From positions 1 to 64,000 of the forward strand of contig NZ_FOKM01000009.1 in NCBI RefSeq assembly GCF_900111905.1: a stretch of 64,000 bases of DNA. Direction: 5' to 3'. This document shows, piece after piece, positions 7,823 through 16,550 of the stretch. Numbering within the stretch: position 1 is the first letter of the stretch; each line of letters begins with the position of its first letter. Origin of the DNA: Rhizobium sp. NFR07 (GTDB lineage: Bacteria > Pseudomonadota > Alphaproteobacteria > Rhizobiales > Rhizobiaceae). The position numbers and the translations under genes were made by a program. The notes under the pieces are model-generated. The model did no database searches and was not told where the DNA came from. It saw only the letters and a list, made by a program, of their open reading frames with translations.

Positions 7823-8803
7823 ATGATCGTCGACCCCTTCTCGGACGTCCTCAGGCTCACCGATGCCGAAGCCGTTGTCACCGGCGGTTTCTGCGCCGGC
7901 GGCCCCTGGGCCATCCGTTTTCCGGGGCGCGACAAGATCAAGTTCTTCGCAGTGGTGAAAGGCAGTTGCTGGGTCACGCTCGAAGGCGAGCCCGAGCCCA
8001 TACTTTTCGAAACCGGCGACGTCGGGCTTCTGGCGAAACGGCGAAGCTTCGTTCTTGGCAGTGCGCCCGAGATACCCGCCGTCGATGCCATGGAGCTGTT
8101 CGCCGGTGCAGGCAGAACGCTGGCGACGCTGGGTGACGGCCGCGACTTCGCCCATATCGGCGGTCATGTCATGCTCGATCCGGTCCGCGGCGGACTATTG
8201 GCGGATATATTGCCGACATGGATCCACACGCGGGCAGCATCGCCACAGGCCACGGTCTTCCGGTGGCTTCTCGACCGCCTCATAGAAGAACGGGAAACCG
8301 GGCAGCCGGGCGCACATCTTGCTTCGGCGCAGCTGACGCAACTGCTTTTCATCCAGATCCTGCGCGCGCATCTCGACACCTCCGCGCAGATGCCTGCCGG
8401 ATGGCTGCGAGCGCTGGGCGACCCGCGGATTGCCCCGGCACTCAGGCTCATGCACGGCGATCCGGCCCGCGCATGGCATCTGGAAGAACTGGCAAGGGCA
8501 TGCGCCATGTCGCGAACCTCCTTCGCCGTCCACTTCAGGACGGTCGCCGGGATCGCGCCGCTGACCTATCTCACCGAGTGGCGCATGCGCCTTGCCGAAC
8601 GTGCATTGCGCGAGGAGCGCACGCCCGTCGCGGTCGTCGCCCGATCGCTCGGCTACACGTCGGAGAGCGCGTTCAGCAACGCGTTCAAACGCTTCAGCAG
8701 CAATTCCCCGACCGCCTATCGGGCATCTTTGAGAGCCTTGGACAAGAATGCGGCAATCGAAACGATCCCGGATGAGATTGATGATGCCGTGCCGGCGAAC
8801 TGA
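7823..8803 (+). CDS. AraC-family transcriptional regulator with cupin sensor domain
   Basis: The 326-residue regulator has an N-terminal cupin-like domain (about 1-190, including FFAVVKGSCWVTLEGEP and FETGDVGLLAKR). The C-terminal AraC domain (about 215-310) has two helix-turn-helix units, the second around AVVARSLGYTSESAFSNAFKRF. ATG 7823 is used; a TTG further upstream is possible but unneeded. The divergent reductase gene makes it the most obvious target. Effector unknown. Confidence 0.87.
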   Translation: MIVDPFSDVLRLTDAEAVVTGGFCAGGPWAIRFPGRDKIKFFAVVKGSCWVTLEGEPEPILFETGDVGLLAKRRSFVLGSAPEIPAVDAMELFAGAGRTLATLGDGRDFAHIGGHVMLDPVRGGLLADILPTWIHTRAASPQATVFRWLLDRLIEERETGQPGAHLASAQLTQLLFIQILRAHLDTSAQMPAGWLRALGDPRIAPALRLMHGDPARAWHLEELARACAMSRTSFAVHFRTVAGIAPLTYLTEWRMRLAERALREERTPVAVVARSLGYTSESAFSNAFKRFSSNSPTAYRASLRALDKNAAIETIPDEIDDAVPAN

Positions 8804-8909
8804 TCGCGGCCCGTCTCTGCCAATCCACCTAACTGGCAGCTTTGAACCAACTCGCCGTCACATATCCTTCACTCACGCCGGATAGGCAGGCCGGAATCGG
8901 AGACCGTCA

Positions 8910-9572
8910 ATGCAGCCTGCCCCGCAATCCATTCGCCCCAAGATCGCCGAAACCGTAATCCACCAGACGGCGAGCTTACGCGAGTCGACCGTCGGAAAAT
9001 GCTGCGAGATCCTCGACGATACGTCGCTGCACAATGTCGAGCTCGGGGACTATTCCTATCTCGGCCAGCGCTGCATGGTCGGCGATGCGAGTATCGGGAA
9101 ATTCTGCGCCATCGCGGCGGAGGTTAGGATCGGCGCTCCCAATCACCCGATGGACCGGCCGTCCATGCACCGCTTCACCTATTGTCCGGAATATTATTCG
9201 GCGGATGCCGTGCGCGACCAAACCTTCTTCGACCAGCGAAAGAATGACCGCGCCATCATCGGCAACGATGTCTGGATCGGTCACGGCGTGATCGTGCTGC
9301 CCGGCGTGACCGTCGGGGATGGCGCCGTGCTTGCGGCCGGCGCGGTCGTCACCAGGGACGTTGCTCCCTACACGATCGTCGGTGGCGTGCCGGCAAAATT
9401 CATCCGCGAGCGCTTCACACGCGAGGCAGCGGAGAAGCTTGCGTCCATCGCATGGTGGAACTGGCCCTTCGAAACGATCATGGAACGGCTCGCCGATTTC
9501 CAGTCGGATGACATCGTGGCCTTCTGTGAACGCTGGTCCCCGGCGACGGCCAGTCCTAAGGTCGAAGCTTGA
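8910..9572 (+). CDS. Left-handed beta-helix acyltransferase of the phosphonate-cluster (phn_thr) family
   Basis: This 220-residue hexapeptide-repeat transferase has repeat turns such as IGKFCAIAAEVRIGAPNHP, IGNDVWIGHGVIVLPGVTVG and GAVLAAGAVVTRDVAPYTIVGGVPAK. The NHPMDRPSMHRFTYCPEYY insert and the terminal WWNWPFE segment match my memory of the family annotated from phosphonate (phn) gene clusters. Such proteins usually transfer an acetyl group, with a conserved His in the coil. No phn genes are near, so a link to phosphonates is uncertain. It is preceded by a 106-base gap and followed by a GFA-family gene 29 bases on. Confidence 0.85.
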   Translation: MQPAPQSIRPKIAETVIHQTASLRESTVGKCCEILDDTSLHNVELGDYSYLGQRCMVGDASIGKFCAIAAEVRIGAPNHPMDRPSMHRFTYCPEYYSADAVRDQTFFDQRKNDRAIIGNDVWIGHGVIVLPGVTVGDGAVLAAGAVVTRDVAPYTIVGGVPAKFIRERFTREAAEKLASIAWWNWPFETIMERLADFQSDDIVAFCERWSPATASPKVEA

Positions 9573-9601
9573 TCCATGCGGAAAGACGGAGAAAGCCGGT
9601 C

Positions 9602-10027
9602 ATGAGCGACGATAGACAACAGCACGATGCGGGCTGCCACTGCGGCTCGGTCAGGTTTCGCGTCAGACTTGCAGACGAGTTCAACACGATCCGCCGCTGC
9701 ACCTGCTCCTATTGCCGCATGCGCGGTGCGATTGCCGCGTCGGCACAGCTCGCCGATATCGAATTCGTCCAGGGCGAGGACAACCTCACCCTCTACCAGT
9801 TCAACACCGGCACGGCGAAACACTACTTCTGCAAGACCTGCGGCATCTATACCCATCACCAGCGTCGCTCGAACCCGACCCAGTTCGGCATCAACGTCGC
9901 CTGCATCGAAGGCGTGAGCCCCTTCGACTTTCCCGAAGTGCGGGTCATGGATGGCGTCTCCCACCCGTCCGACACCGGTTCCGTTTCGAGGATCGCCGGC
10001 ATCCTGCGGTTCGAACCGACGACGTAA
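9602..10027 (+). CDS. GFA-family zinc protein (glutathione-dependent formaldehyde-activating enzyme-like)
   Basis: The 141-residue protein has the GFA metal pattern: C12-x-C14, C33-x-C35-xx-C38 and C77-xx-C80. Family members bind structural and sometimes catalytic zinc; the founding enzyme forms S-hydroxymethylglutathione, but most homologues lack a proven activity. ATG 9602 is chosen over an upstream TTG reading at 9569, which would overlap the preceding gene's end. The 29-base gap suggests co-transcription with the acyltransferase. Confidence 0.85.
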   Translation: MSDDRQQHDAGCHCGSVRFRVRLADEFNTIRRCTCSYCRMRGAIAASAQLADIEFVQGEDNLTLYQFNTGTAKHYFCKTCGIYTHHQRRSNPTQFGINVACIEGVSPFDFPEVRVMDGVSHPSDTGSVSRIAGILRFEPTT

Positions 10028-10141
10028 AGTGATCCGTAGCGCCACGTCCTGCTTCGGATTTGGCTGCCCGACGGACTTTCGGAATTAAGCGCGATCTGTT
10101 CGTTTCTGTCCGTCATCGATATGCAATATCCGCGTGAGCAC

Positions 10142-11686
10142 TCAGCCCGACAACATCATGCAGCGGTCGAAACGTCCGGCCGCCACATCAGCGGCAGGCG
10201 CCATGATGATGAGATCGTCGGCATCCCAGAACACCATGCCCGTGGCCGAGCCGGCGCGAAGGCGGACAAGCACTATCCATGCCTTGTGATCGTCCAGCCC
10301 CTCTGCGCCTTCCCTCTCGGCAAAGCGCGCGGCTTCAGAACGGCAATCGTGCCCGCCTCTGATGGTCGCGAACCCGAGCATCTGATGAACCTGCGGCGTT
10401 CCGGCGCCGGCAGTCGGTCCGGCAACGGCGCCGTCAAAAGCCTCGTAGACCTCGACCAGATCGTCCTCCGACCCCTTCCCCGTCTCCCCGATATGCGCCT
10501 CGGCAGCGGCGTTGTCGAAGGAGCGGCTGGGCTGAGGCCGCAGACGCACGGAGACCGCACTCGCCCAGCGATGATCGGACAACGCCTCGAAAGCCTCATC
10601 CGGCTCGCCTTTGGCCCAGGCCGGATCGGTCGTATGGGCAAATTTCAGAGCGCCTTCGGGCGTCAACTCCGCCATCACCAGATCGCCTTCCTCATGCGGC
10701 AAGCGACCGGGCGGGGTGTCGTCGTCAATGTCCTGCAGCAGATATATGGCCGCTTCCGAAGCCTCGATGATCGCGTCCGACATGGGATGGCGCGTGAGCG
10801 GCACGCCGGCCGGCGTGTAGACGACATCAACATCCAATGCATCGCCATGCACGAAGAAGGAAAGCAGACCATCCGCTGGCAATGGCCCGCTCGATCCGCC
10901 CTCAGAGGCGATTTCCGCAAGGTCGATCTGCATCAGGAACGGATGGTGCATGCCGCGCTCATTGCCCGGCCATGTCCCGGGCGGCAGATCCGGTCCGCCA
11001 CCGATACGGCTTGCGCCGAGTGGCGCCTCCTCCCCGAACGGCTCTTCCACCAGCGAGACCGAGGCGGAAAAGAGTGCTGCAACGGCGGCAGGATCCGTCT
11101 CGCCGAGCGCCTCGGCAAATCGCCGGTCCCATGCAGCGTCGGCAGCATCGGGATCGATGGCCCCGCCCTGCCCCGCGGCTTCAAGCGCCGCAACCATCAT
11201 CTCACGGGTCTTCTGCTGCCGATGGAACTGCGACTTCAGGATCGTGTCGCTGGTTTCATCGCTGCGGAACTGGAGGCCTTGCATCATCAGGTCGTAATTG
11301 CTTTCGACCACCTGCCGGCCATCCGTGCCCGAACGCCAGCCGAAGGCCCATATGCGCCCCTGCCGGCCACGCACGAGTGTCAGGCCGAGATCGTCCCCCG
11401 TCGTGCCATGGCGCGCCTCTCGTCCGAAAACCTGCCTCGGGGAAGGCGACCATGGGGCCTTGCCGGCAGCTCCGAAAAGCTCGGCGGCGACCTCCGAGAA
11501 TCCGTCATCGAGGTCGAAGTCCTCGCCTTTCTCGATGACCGCCACGAGGAGCGAGGGGACATCCGACCCGCCGGGATAGGCGAAGAGTTCGAACCGCTGG
11601 AGATCGCTTGCCACGACATCAGGAAATCCGGGAGGCGCGGTGAAGACGAAGTCGCGTGTCATCCAGCGGATCGAGCGATGGGCCAT
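10142..11686 (-). CDS. DUF1963 (YwqG-like) protein with an additional N-terminal domain
   Basis: The 514-residue soluble protein has a C-terminal half matching the DUF1963/YwqG family: ASRIGGGPDLPPGTWP (about 225-240), PFLMQIDLAEI, GLLSFFVH, and a final VFWDADDLIIMAPAADV segment. YwqG-like proteins are acidic, and their function is unknown. The first 150 or so residues (FVFTAPPGFPD ... LLVAVIEKGEDFDLDDGF ... GRIWAFGWRSG) look like a separate alpha/beta domain recalling the DcrB/DUF1795 fold (inference). The protein is about twice the usual YwqG length. It appears to be a single gene, separated by 224 bases from csaA. Confidence 0.7.
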   Translation of the reverse strand: MAHRSIRWMTRDFVFTAPPGFPDVVASDLQRFELFAYPGGSDVPSLLVAVIEKGEDFDLDDGFSEVAAELFGAAGKAPWSPSPRQVFGREARHGTTGDDLGLTLVRGRQGRIWAFGWRSGTDGRQVVESNYDLMMQGLQFRSDETSDTILKSQFHRQQKTREMMVAALEAAGQGGAIDPDAADAAWDRRFAEALGETDPAAVAALFSASVSLVEEPFGEEAPLGASRIGGGPDLPPGTWPGNERGMHHPFLMQIDLAEIASEGGSSGPLPADGLLSFFVHGDALDVDVVYTPAGVPLTRHPMSDAIIEASEAAIYLLQDIDDDTPPGRLPHEEGDLVMAELTPEGALKFAHTTDPAWAKGEPDEAFEALSDHRWASAVSVRLRPQPSRSFDNAAAEAHIGETGKGSEDDLVEVYEAFDGAVAGPTAGAGTPQVHQMLGFATIRGGHDCRSEAARFAEREGAEGLDDHKAWIVLVRLRAGSATGMVFWDADDLIIMAPAADVAAGRFDRCMMLSG

Positions 11687-11910
11687 GGAAATTCCCTTAT
11701 ATGCAAAAGGTCATAAAATTCGACGCGGAGCGGCCGCGCCCATGGACAAATGGCGATATAGGGTACGCAAACGACAGGGCTACGGCGAGAATATCGAACG
11801 ATGTGCGGCAATCTGCCCGAGCTTGAAGCCGGCACGAAGCCATCCGGAACGCGGTGTCTGGCTGCCCGTGACGGCTTTCAATGTGCTGGGAAAGGCGCGG
11901 CCTCAGCCGC

Positions 11911-12252
11911 TCACATCATCCTGCGGCCGTTCGGCACGCCCTGCTCGACGGCGGCGAGAACGATGGCGCCGTTCTCATCCTCGAAGCCGAGAGTAAGAAC
12001 TTCCGAGCGTACCGGTCCGATTTGGCGCGGCGGGAAATTGACGACGCCAAGGACCTGGCGGCCGACAAGCGATTCCAGCGTATAATGGACGGTGATCTGG
12101 GCAGACGATTTCTTCACGCCGATTTCCGGGCCGAAATCGATCTTCAGCTTGAAGGCGGGCTTGCGCGCTTCCGGAAAGGGTTCGGCTTCGATGATCGTCC
12201 CGACGCGGATATCGACCTTCTCGAAGTCGCCGAACGTAATCTCGTCTGCCAT
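11911..12252 (-). CDS. csaA: CsaA-like tRNA-binding OB-fold protein
   Basis: The 113-residue protein is a stand-alone tRNA-binding domain (EMAP/Trbp111 type). Landmarks are FEKVDIRVGTIIEAEPFPEA at the N-terminus, KSSAQITVHYT in the middle and VVNFPPRQIGPVRSEVLTLG near the end. The family forms homodimers that bind tRNA and has been proposed to act as an export-related chaperone. It starts 6 bases after the proC stop, so ybjN-like, proC and csaA probably form one minus-strand operon. Confidence 0.9.
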   Translation of the reverse strand: MADEITFGDFEKVDIRVGTIIEAEPFPEARKPAFKLKIDFGPEIGVKKSSAQITVHYTLESLVGRQVLGVVNFPPRQIGPVRSEVLTLGFEDENGAIVLAAVEQGVPNGRRMM

Positions 12253-12258
12253 GATTTA

Positions 12259-13074
12259 TCAGCTTCCCAGTTCTTCTGCCCGCTTGCGTGCCGCAGCGAC
12301 CGCCTTGTCGAACAGCGGCTGCATACCGTCATCGGCCATCAGCACGGAAAGTGCCGCAGCCGTCGTGCCGCCCGGCGAAGTCACGTTCTTGCGCAGCTGC
12401 GCCGCCTCGTCGGAGGATTGATGGAGAAGTTCACCGGCACCGGCAACGGTCTCGCGGGCAAGTCGCATGGCGATATCCGCCGGCAGGCCGAGCTTGCGGC
12501 CAGCCTCGGCCATGCACTCGACGAGATAGAAGACATAGGCCGGACCGCTGCCCGACACGGCCGTGACGGAATCGATATCGGCTTCGGTCGCAACCCATTC
12601 GACCGGGCCGCTTACCTTGAGAAGCCCATCGACGGCCTCGCGCTGCGCGTCCGTCACCTTTTCATTGGCGAAGGCGCCGGTGACACCGCGGCCGACCATC
12701 GCCGGCGTGTTCGGCATGGCACGAACCATGACCGCATCGCCGAGATGGCTCTTCATGTAAGACAGTGTCTTGCCGGCCGCGACGGAGACGACGACGGTAT
12801 TGTCGCCGACGATCGCCTTCAGCGGCGGAAGCACCGTATCCATCATCTGCGGCTTCACCGCCAGAAACAGGATATCGACACTGAGTCCCGCAGGCGCAGT
12901 CGTCACATGTTTCGCACCGGCTGCGGCAATCTTTGCCTGCATGGCATCCGACGGCGACGGATCAATGACCGTGATCCGGTCACCCGAAACACCATTATCG
13001 AGCCAGCCGGACAGCATGGCGCCGCCCATATTGCCGGCGCCGACGAGAACGATCGTTCCGCTGCCGCCGGCCAT
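12259..13074 (-). CDS. proC: Pyrroline-5-carboxylate reductase
   Basis: This 271-residue enzyme does the last step of proline synthesis, reducing pyrroline-5-carboxylate with NAD(P)H. It shows the Rossmann motif VGAGNMGGAM near the N-terminus, AVKPQ, RAMPNTPA, and the C-terminal signature with SGSGPAY, SSDEAAQLRKNVTSPGG and TTAAL. ATG 13074 follows the YbjN stop by two bases with GGTGA about 9 bases upstream. An ATG at 13083 overlapping the upstream gene is the alternative. It lies in the middle of the putative three-gene operon. Confidence 0.95.
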   Translation of the reverse strand: MAGGSGTIVLVGAGNMGGAMLSGWLDNGVSGDRITVIDPSPSDAMQAKIAAAGAKHVTTAPAGLSVDILFLAVKPQMMDTVLPPLKAIVGDNTVVVSVAAGKTLSYMKSHLGDAVMVRAMPNTPAMVGRGVTGAFANEKVTDAQREAVDGLLKVSGPVEWVATEADIDSVTAVSGSGPAYVFYLVECMAEAGRKLGLPADIAMRLARETVAGAGELLHQSSDEAAQLRKNVTSPGGTTAAALSVLMADDGMQPLFDKAVAAARKRAEELGS

Positions 13075-13076
13075 GA

Positions 13077-13577
13077 TCAGCATTCACCGACGGTTTCGAA
13101 CAGCACGGCATCGAGCGCCGCCTTGGCTTCCATGCCGGACCAGACGACGAACTGGAATGCCTGGAAGTAGCTCTCGCAGGCTTCGAGCGCGCTCGAAAGC
13201 AGCACTTCCACCTGCTGGTTGGTCGGCTCGGCGCCGCCGGCAAGCAGCAGCGACTGACGGAAGATGATGACGTCTTCCTGGCGCCACAGGTCGAAATGGC
13301 CCATCAGCGTCTGGCCGTTCACATGCGACAGAAGCCGGATGATCTCGTTGACGCGGGTCTCGGGGATCTTGAGGTCGAAGGCGCAGGCAAGATGCAGCGC
13401 CTCAAAATCTTCCATCCAGGAAAACGACACGTGATAATCGGCCCAGCGACCCTCGACGGTCATCGCGATCTCGTCCTCGCCGGATCGCTCGAACGTCCAA
13501 TCGTTGGAGGCAGCGACGAATTCGATCATGTCGACCGGATTCGACTGACGTTCAATTTCCAATTCCATGAGGCTCAT
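13077..13577 (-). CDS. YbjN domain-containing protein
   Basis: The 166-residue protein belongs to the YbjN family, a type III secretion chaperone-like fold often found as a single-domain protein next to proC in Rhizobiales. Features include MIEFVAASNDWTFERSGED (17-35), an MTVEGRWADYHVSFSW core and an NEIIRLLSHVNGQTLMGHFD helix. No enzymatic motif is evident. The start at 13577 is preceded by AAGGTG. The longer frame to 13691 adds an Arg-rich unlikely extension. The proC start lies just past its stop codon, suggesting translational coupling. Confidence 0.85.
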   Translation of the reverse strand: MSLMELEIERQSNPVDMIEFVAASNDWTFERSGEDEIAMTVEGRWADYHVSFSWMEDFEALHLACAFDLKIPETRVNEIIRLLSHVNGQTLMGHFDLWRQEDVIIFRQSLLLAGGAEPTNQQVEVLLSSALEACESYFQAFQFVVWSGMEAKAALDAVLFETVGEC

Positions 13578-14028
13578 GCGGCACCTTCTTGACCGGAATG
13601 AATGCGGATTTGCGGATACGCCAACACGCGAACACTTAACCGGAACGACACTCCCGATGATCTTACGACGCCGCCAGATTAACGCTCTCACCCTGTCTGG
13701 AGCTTACCAGTTCGTTTCGAATCATCATTTAAAATCAGTGTAGCTAGACAGGTTCCGGTCGCTACCCCCTCACCCCATTATTTCCGTGGGGGAATCACTT
13801 GGCGGGTTCGTATCGGGGATCAGAAGAGAGTCTTAACTGACTCTGCCGACTTGCTTTTTCGGCTATGTCCACAGGCTGTATTTTTCACCTGAAGACTGAT
13901 CCTTTTCTTTGGATAAGGACCAAAGAAGGTGTGCGGAAACGCGACAATTCTGCCGCGCAAAACAAAACGACCTCCCGCGTCGCCGCGGAAGGTCGCATAT
14001 CGATTCCCAATCCGGCTTTGGTCGCCGG
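13578..14028. other. Intergenic region upstream of the ybjN-like gene with stacked stem-loops
   Basis: This 451-base region shows no recognisable gene. The ubiK terminator is listed separately. Three consecutive dyads occur: AGAGTC/GACTCT at 13827-13844, GCCGA/TCGGC at 13845-13863 and CTTTGG/CCAAAG at 13907-13925 with outer CCTT/AAGG arms. They could be a leader or a small RNA; I found no promoter or terminator that settles it. Confidence 0.35.
13961..13995 (-). terminator. Rho-independent terminator of the ubiK-like gene
   Basis: Read on the minus strand, CGACCTTCCGCG (13995-13984), a short loop and CGCGGGAGGTCG (13979-13968) are followed by TTTTGTTTT. It sits 34 bases after the stop of the 86-residue ubiK-like gene. 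Confidence 0.85.
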
Positions 14029-14289
14029 TCAGCCCTGCTGGGCGGAAAGCTTGGCTTCCAGTGCCTCGATGCGGGCCTTCAGGGCTTCGTTCTCGTCGCG
14101 GGCACGGGCGGCCATTTCGCGGACTGCCTCGAACTCCTCGCGCTTGACGATATCCATATTGTTGAGGAAGCGCTCGGCCTGGGCGTGGAATGCCGTCTCG
14201 ACTTCCTTGCGCACGCCCTGCGCCGCACCGGCGGCATCCGTCATCAATCGGGCGAAATCGTCGAAAATGCGGTTGGTTCCGGTCGACAT
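14029..14289 (-). CDS. UbiK/BMFP-family accessory factor (coiled-coil protein)
   Basis: The 86-residue, mostly helical protein has NRIFDDFARLMTDAAGAAQG at the start, an FLNNMDIVKREEFEAVREMA core and a terminal coiled coil (NEALKARIEALEAKLSAQ). This is the UbiK/YqiC (BMFP) family, whose members trimerise, perturb membranes and in Escherichia coli assist ubiquinone biosynthesis. ATG 14289 is chosen because AAGGAG lies six bases upstream; an ATG at 14295 sits too close to it. It is divergent from lgt. The exact role in this organism is inferred. Confidence 0.85.
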   Translation of the reverse strand: MSTGTNRIFDDFARLMTDAAGAAQGVRKEVETAFHAQAERFLNNMDIVKREEFEAVREMAARARDENEALKARIEALEAKLSAQQG

Positions 14290-14474
14290 TGTCATCTCCT
14301 TGCAGCCGGTCGTCTAGCGTCCGGCAAAATATCCATGGCAAGGGAAGTAGGGCTAGAAACGCTCGGTTGCAAGCGCCATCCACTGCCACGGCGGGTGATC
14401 CGCCGATTCCAGCTTGACCGCCACAATTGCCGAGGCCATGTTCCCGCCACGACGGTCTCGCCTGGAAATTACAT

Positions 14475-15326
14475 TTGTACGAAGCAATCCATCTTCTCGC
14501 CATTCTGCCGTTTCCGAACATCGATCCGGTGGCATTTTCCATCGGACCTTTGAAGATCCATTGGTATGGTCTTGCCTATGTTGCAGGAATACTGCTCGGC
14601 TGGTTCTATGCCTGCAAGCTGGTCGACAACGATCGCCTCTGGCCGAATGACAAGGCGCCGCTCACCCGCGTCCATCTGGATGACTTTCTCATCTGGATCA
14701 CGGCCGGCATCGTGCTCGGCGGGCGTATCGGCTACGTCCTGTTCTATGACTTCCCCAAATACCAGCAGGACCCGATCAGCGTCTTCCAGATCTGGGATGG
14801 CGGCATGGCCTTCCATGGCGGCCTTATCGGCTCCACGATCGCGATGTTCGTCTTCGCCCGCAGGAACGGCATTCCGGTCTGGTCCATGTTCGACACCATC
14901 GCGGCAGTGGCGCCTATCGGGATATTCTTCGGCCGCATCGCCAATTTCATCAATGGCGAACTATGGGGCCGGCTGAGCGATGTTCCGTGGGCTGTCGTCT
15001 TCCCGACAGGCGGGCTCGGCGCGCGCCACCCGAGCCAGCTCTACGAAGCGGCACTGGAAGGTGTCCTACTCGCTGCCGTGATCGCGATCCTGATCTTCGG
15101 GTTTAAGGCCCTGCGCAAGCCCGGCCTCGTAACGGGCGTCTTCGTTGCAGGTTACGCCGTGTCGCGCATCATCGTCGAGTTCGTCCGCGAACCCGACAGG
15201 CAGGTCGGCTATCAGTTCGGCACCGACTGGATCACGCGCGGCATGACGCTGTCCGTGCCCATGGTTGCCCTTGGCCTGTGGGCAGCGGCGCGCGCAATCG
15301 TCGCCGCACGCAAGGCCCGCCACTGA
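14475..15326 (+). CDS. lgt: Prolipoprotein diacylglyceryl transferase
   Basis: This inner-membrane enzyme moves diacylglycerol from phosphatidylglycerol to the lipobox cysteine of prolipoproteins. About 283 residues with seven hydrophobic helices are seen. Signature segments are HGGLIG and GRIANFINGELWGR, with HPSQLYEA after a periplasmic loop. A TTG start at 14475 is inferred because it places the LPFPNIDP segment where homologues have it; a TTG at 14427 would add 16 foreign residues. It heads a run with midA, pgeF and an M24 gene (15 bases to the next start). Two lipoprotein genes downstream are potential substrates. Confidence 0.93.
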   Translation: MYEAIHLLAILPFPNIDPVAFSIGPLKIHWYGLAYVAGILLGWFYACKLVDNDRLWPNDKAPLTRVHLDDFLIWITAGIVLGGRIGYVLFYDFPKYQQDPISVFQIWDGGMAFHGGLIGSTIAMFVFARRNGIPVWSMFDTIAAVAPIGIFFGRIANFINGELWGRLSDVPWAVVFPTGGLGARHPSQLYEAALEGVLLAAVIAILIFGFKALRKPGLVTGVFVAGYAVSRIIVEFVREPDRQVGYQFGTDWITRGMTLSVPMVALGLWAAARAIVAARKARH

Positions 15327-15341
15327 GGATCGCCAGGAGTG

Positions 15342-16442
15342 ATGACAACGCCCCTTGCAGATAAGATCAAGACCCTGATCCGCGCCAACGGACCGATCAG
15401 CGTCACCGACTATTTCGCGCTGTGCCTCGCCGATCCGGAATACGGCTATTATCGCACCCGCGAGCCCTTCGGCCAGGCCGGCGACTTCATCACGGCGCCG
15501 GAGATCAGCCAGTTGTTCGGCGAGATGCTCGGCATCTTCATGGTCCATGCCTGGCAGCAGCACGGCAAGCCGACCGGCGTGCGCCTCGTGGAAGTCGGCC
15601 CCGGCCGAGGCACGATGATGGCCGACATGCTGCGCGTCATCAAACGCATCGCGCCTGCCCTGTTCGAAGACCTCGACGTGCATCTGGTGGAAACCAGCGA
15701 GCGCCTGCGCGGCGTCCAGCGCATCACGCTCGAAGCCTATTCGACCAAGGTCAGCTGGCACGACAGTTTCGAGGAGATACCGGCAGGTTTCTGCCTGATC
15801 GCCGCCAACGAGCTGTTCGACGCCATTCCGATCCGCCAGTTCGTCAAGACGCCGACCGGTTTTCGCGAGCGCCTCGTAGCACTTGGCGCCGATGACGAGC
15901 TGACCTTCATCGCCGGCGTCGCAACGGTCGATCCGACGATGCTGCCTGCCCCCGCGGCCGGCATTCCCGACGGCACGATCTTCGAACATGCCCCTGCCCG
16001 GCAGGCGGTTATGCAGACGCTCTGCGAACGTCTGCAGCAGCAGGGCGGCACCGCCGTCATCATCGACTATGGTCACATGGTCACCGGCTTCGGCGATACG
16101 CTGCAGGCCATCATGAACCACGACTTCGACCCGCCGCTTGCCCATCCGGGCGAGGCGGACCTGACAAGCCATGTGGATTTCGAGGATCTGGCGAAGGTCG
16201 CGGTCAGCATCGGCGTCCACCTGAACGGCGGATTGCGCCAGGGCGAATTCCTCTACGGTCTCGGCCTTGCCGAGCGGGCCGCAGCGCTTGCCCGCGACAA
16301 GGATCCGGCCGAGCAGCGCCTGATTGCTGCAGCCGTCGACCGGCTTGCCGGTGAAGGCGCCGGCAAGATGGGCGAACTGTTCAAGGTGATCGCCGTCTCC
16401 AGCCCCGCACTGAAGCTCATGCCCTTCCGCCCCGTGGAGTGA
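15342..16442 (+). CDS. MidA/NDUFAF7-family SAM-dependent methyltransferase
   Basis: The 366-residue protein matches the MidA family. Landmarks are ISVTDYFALCLADPEYGYY near the N-terminus, FGQAGDFITAPEISQLFGE, the SAM-binding glycine motif LVEVGPGRGTMMADM, and ANELFDAIP. In mitochondria, the homologue NDUFAF7 methylates an arginine of a complex I subunit; the bacterial target is not established. ATG 15342 is used; a GTG three bases earlier is possible. It is typically found between lgt and pgeF in Rhizobiales. Confidence 0.9.
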   Translation: MTTPLADKIKTLIRANGPISVTDYFALCLADPEYGYYRTREPFGQAGDFITAPEISQLFGEMLGIFMVHAWQQHGKPTGVRLVEVGPGRGTMMADMLRVIKRIAPALFEDLDVHLVETSERLRGVQRITLEAYSTKVSWHDSFEEIPAGFCLIAANELFDAIPIRQFVKTPTGFRERLVALGADDELTFIAGVATVDPTMLPAPAAGIPDGTIFEHAPARQAVMQTLCERLQQQGGTAVIIDYGHMVTGFGDTLQAIMNHDFDPPLAHPGEADLTSHVDFEDLAKVAVSIGVHLNGGLRQGEFLYGLGLAERAAALARDKDPAEQRLIAAAVDRLAGEGAGKMGELFKVIAVSSPALKLMPFRPVE

Positions 16443-16550
16443 GAAGCCCGTCGGCGGATTGACAGCAGGAGCCATCTTGCGCCAATCTCCATCACAAGAA
16501 ACCGAAGCATTCGCGTACATTGCGAAATAATTTCAATGGGATGAACGCCG

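Noticed and set aside
10121..11716. 531-residue open frame opposite the DUF1963 gene
   Set aside because: High GC makes long antisense frames common; its translation is Arg/Gly/His-rich without a recognisable fold, while the other strand has clear DUF1963 motifs.
11881..13170. 429-residue open frame over csaA and proC
   Set aside because: It crosses two well-supported minus-strand genes and contains no known domain.
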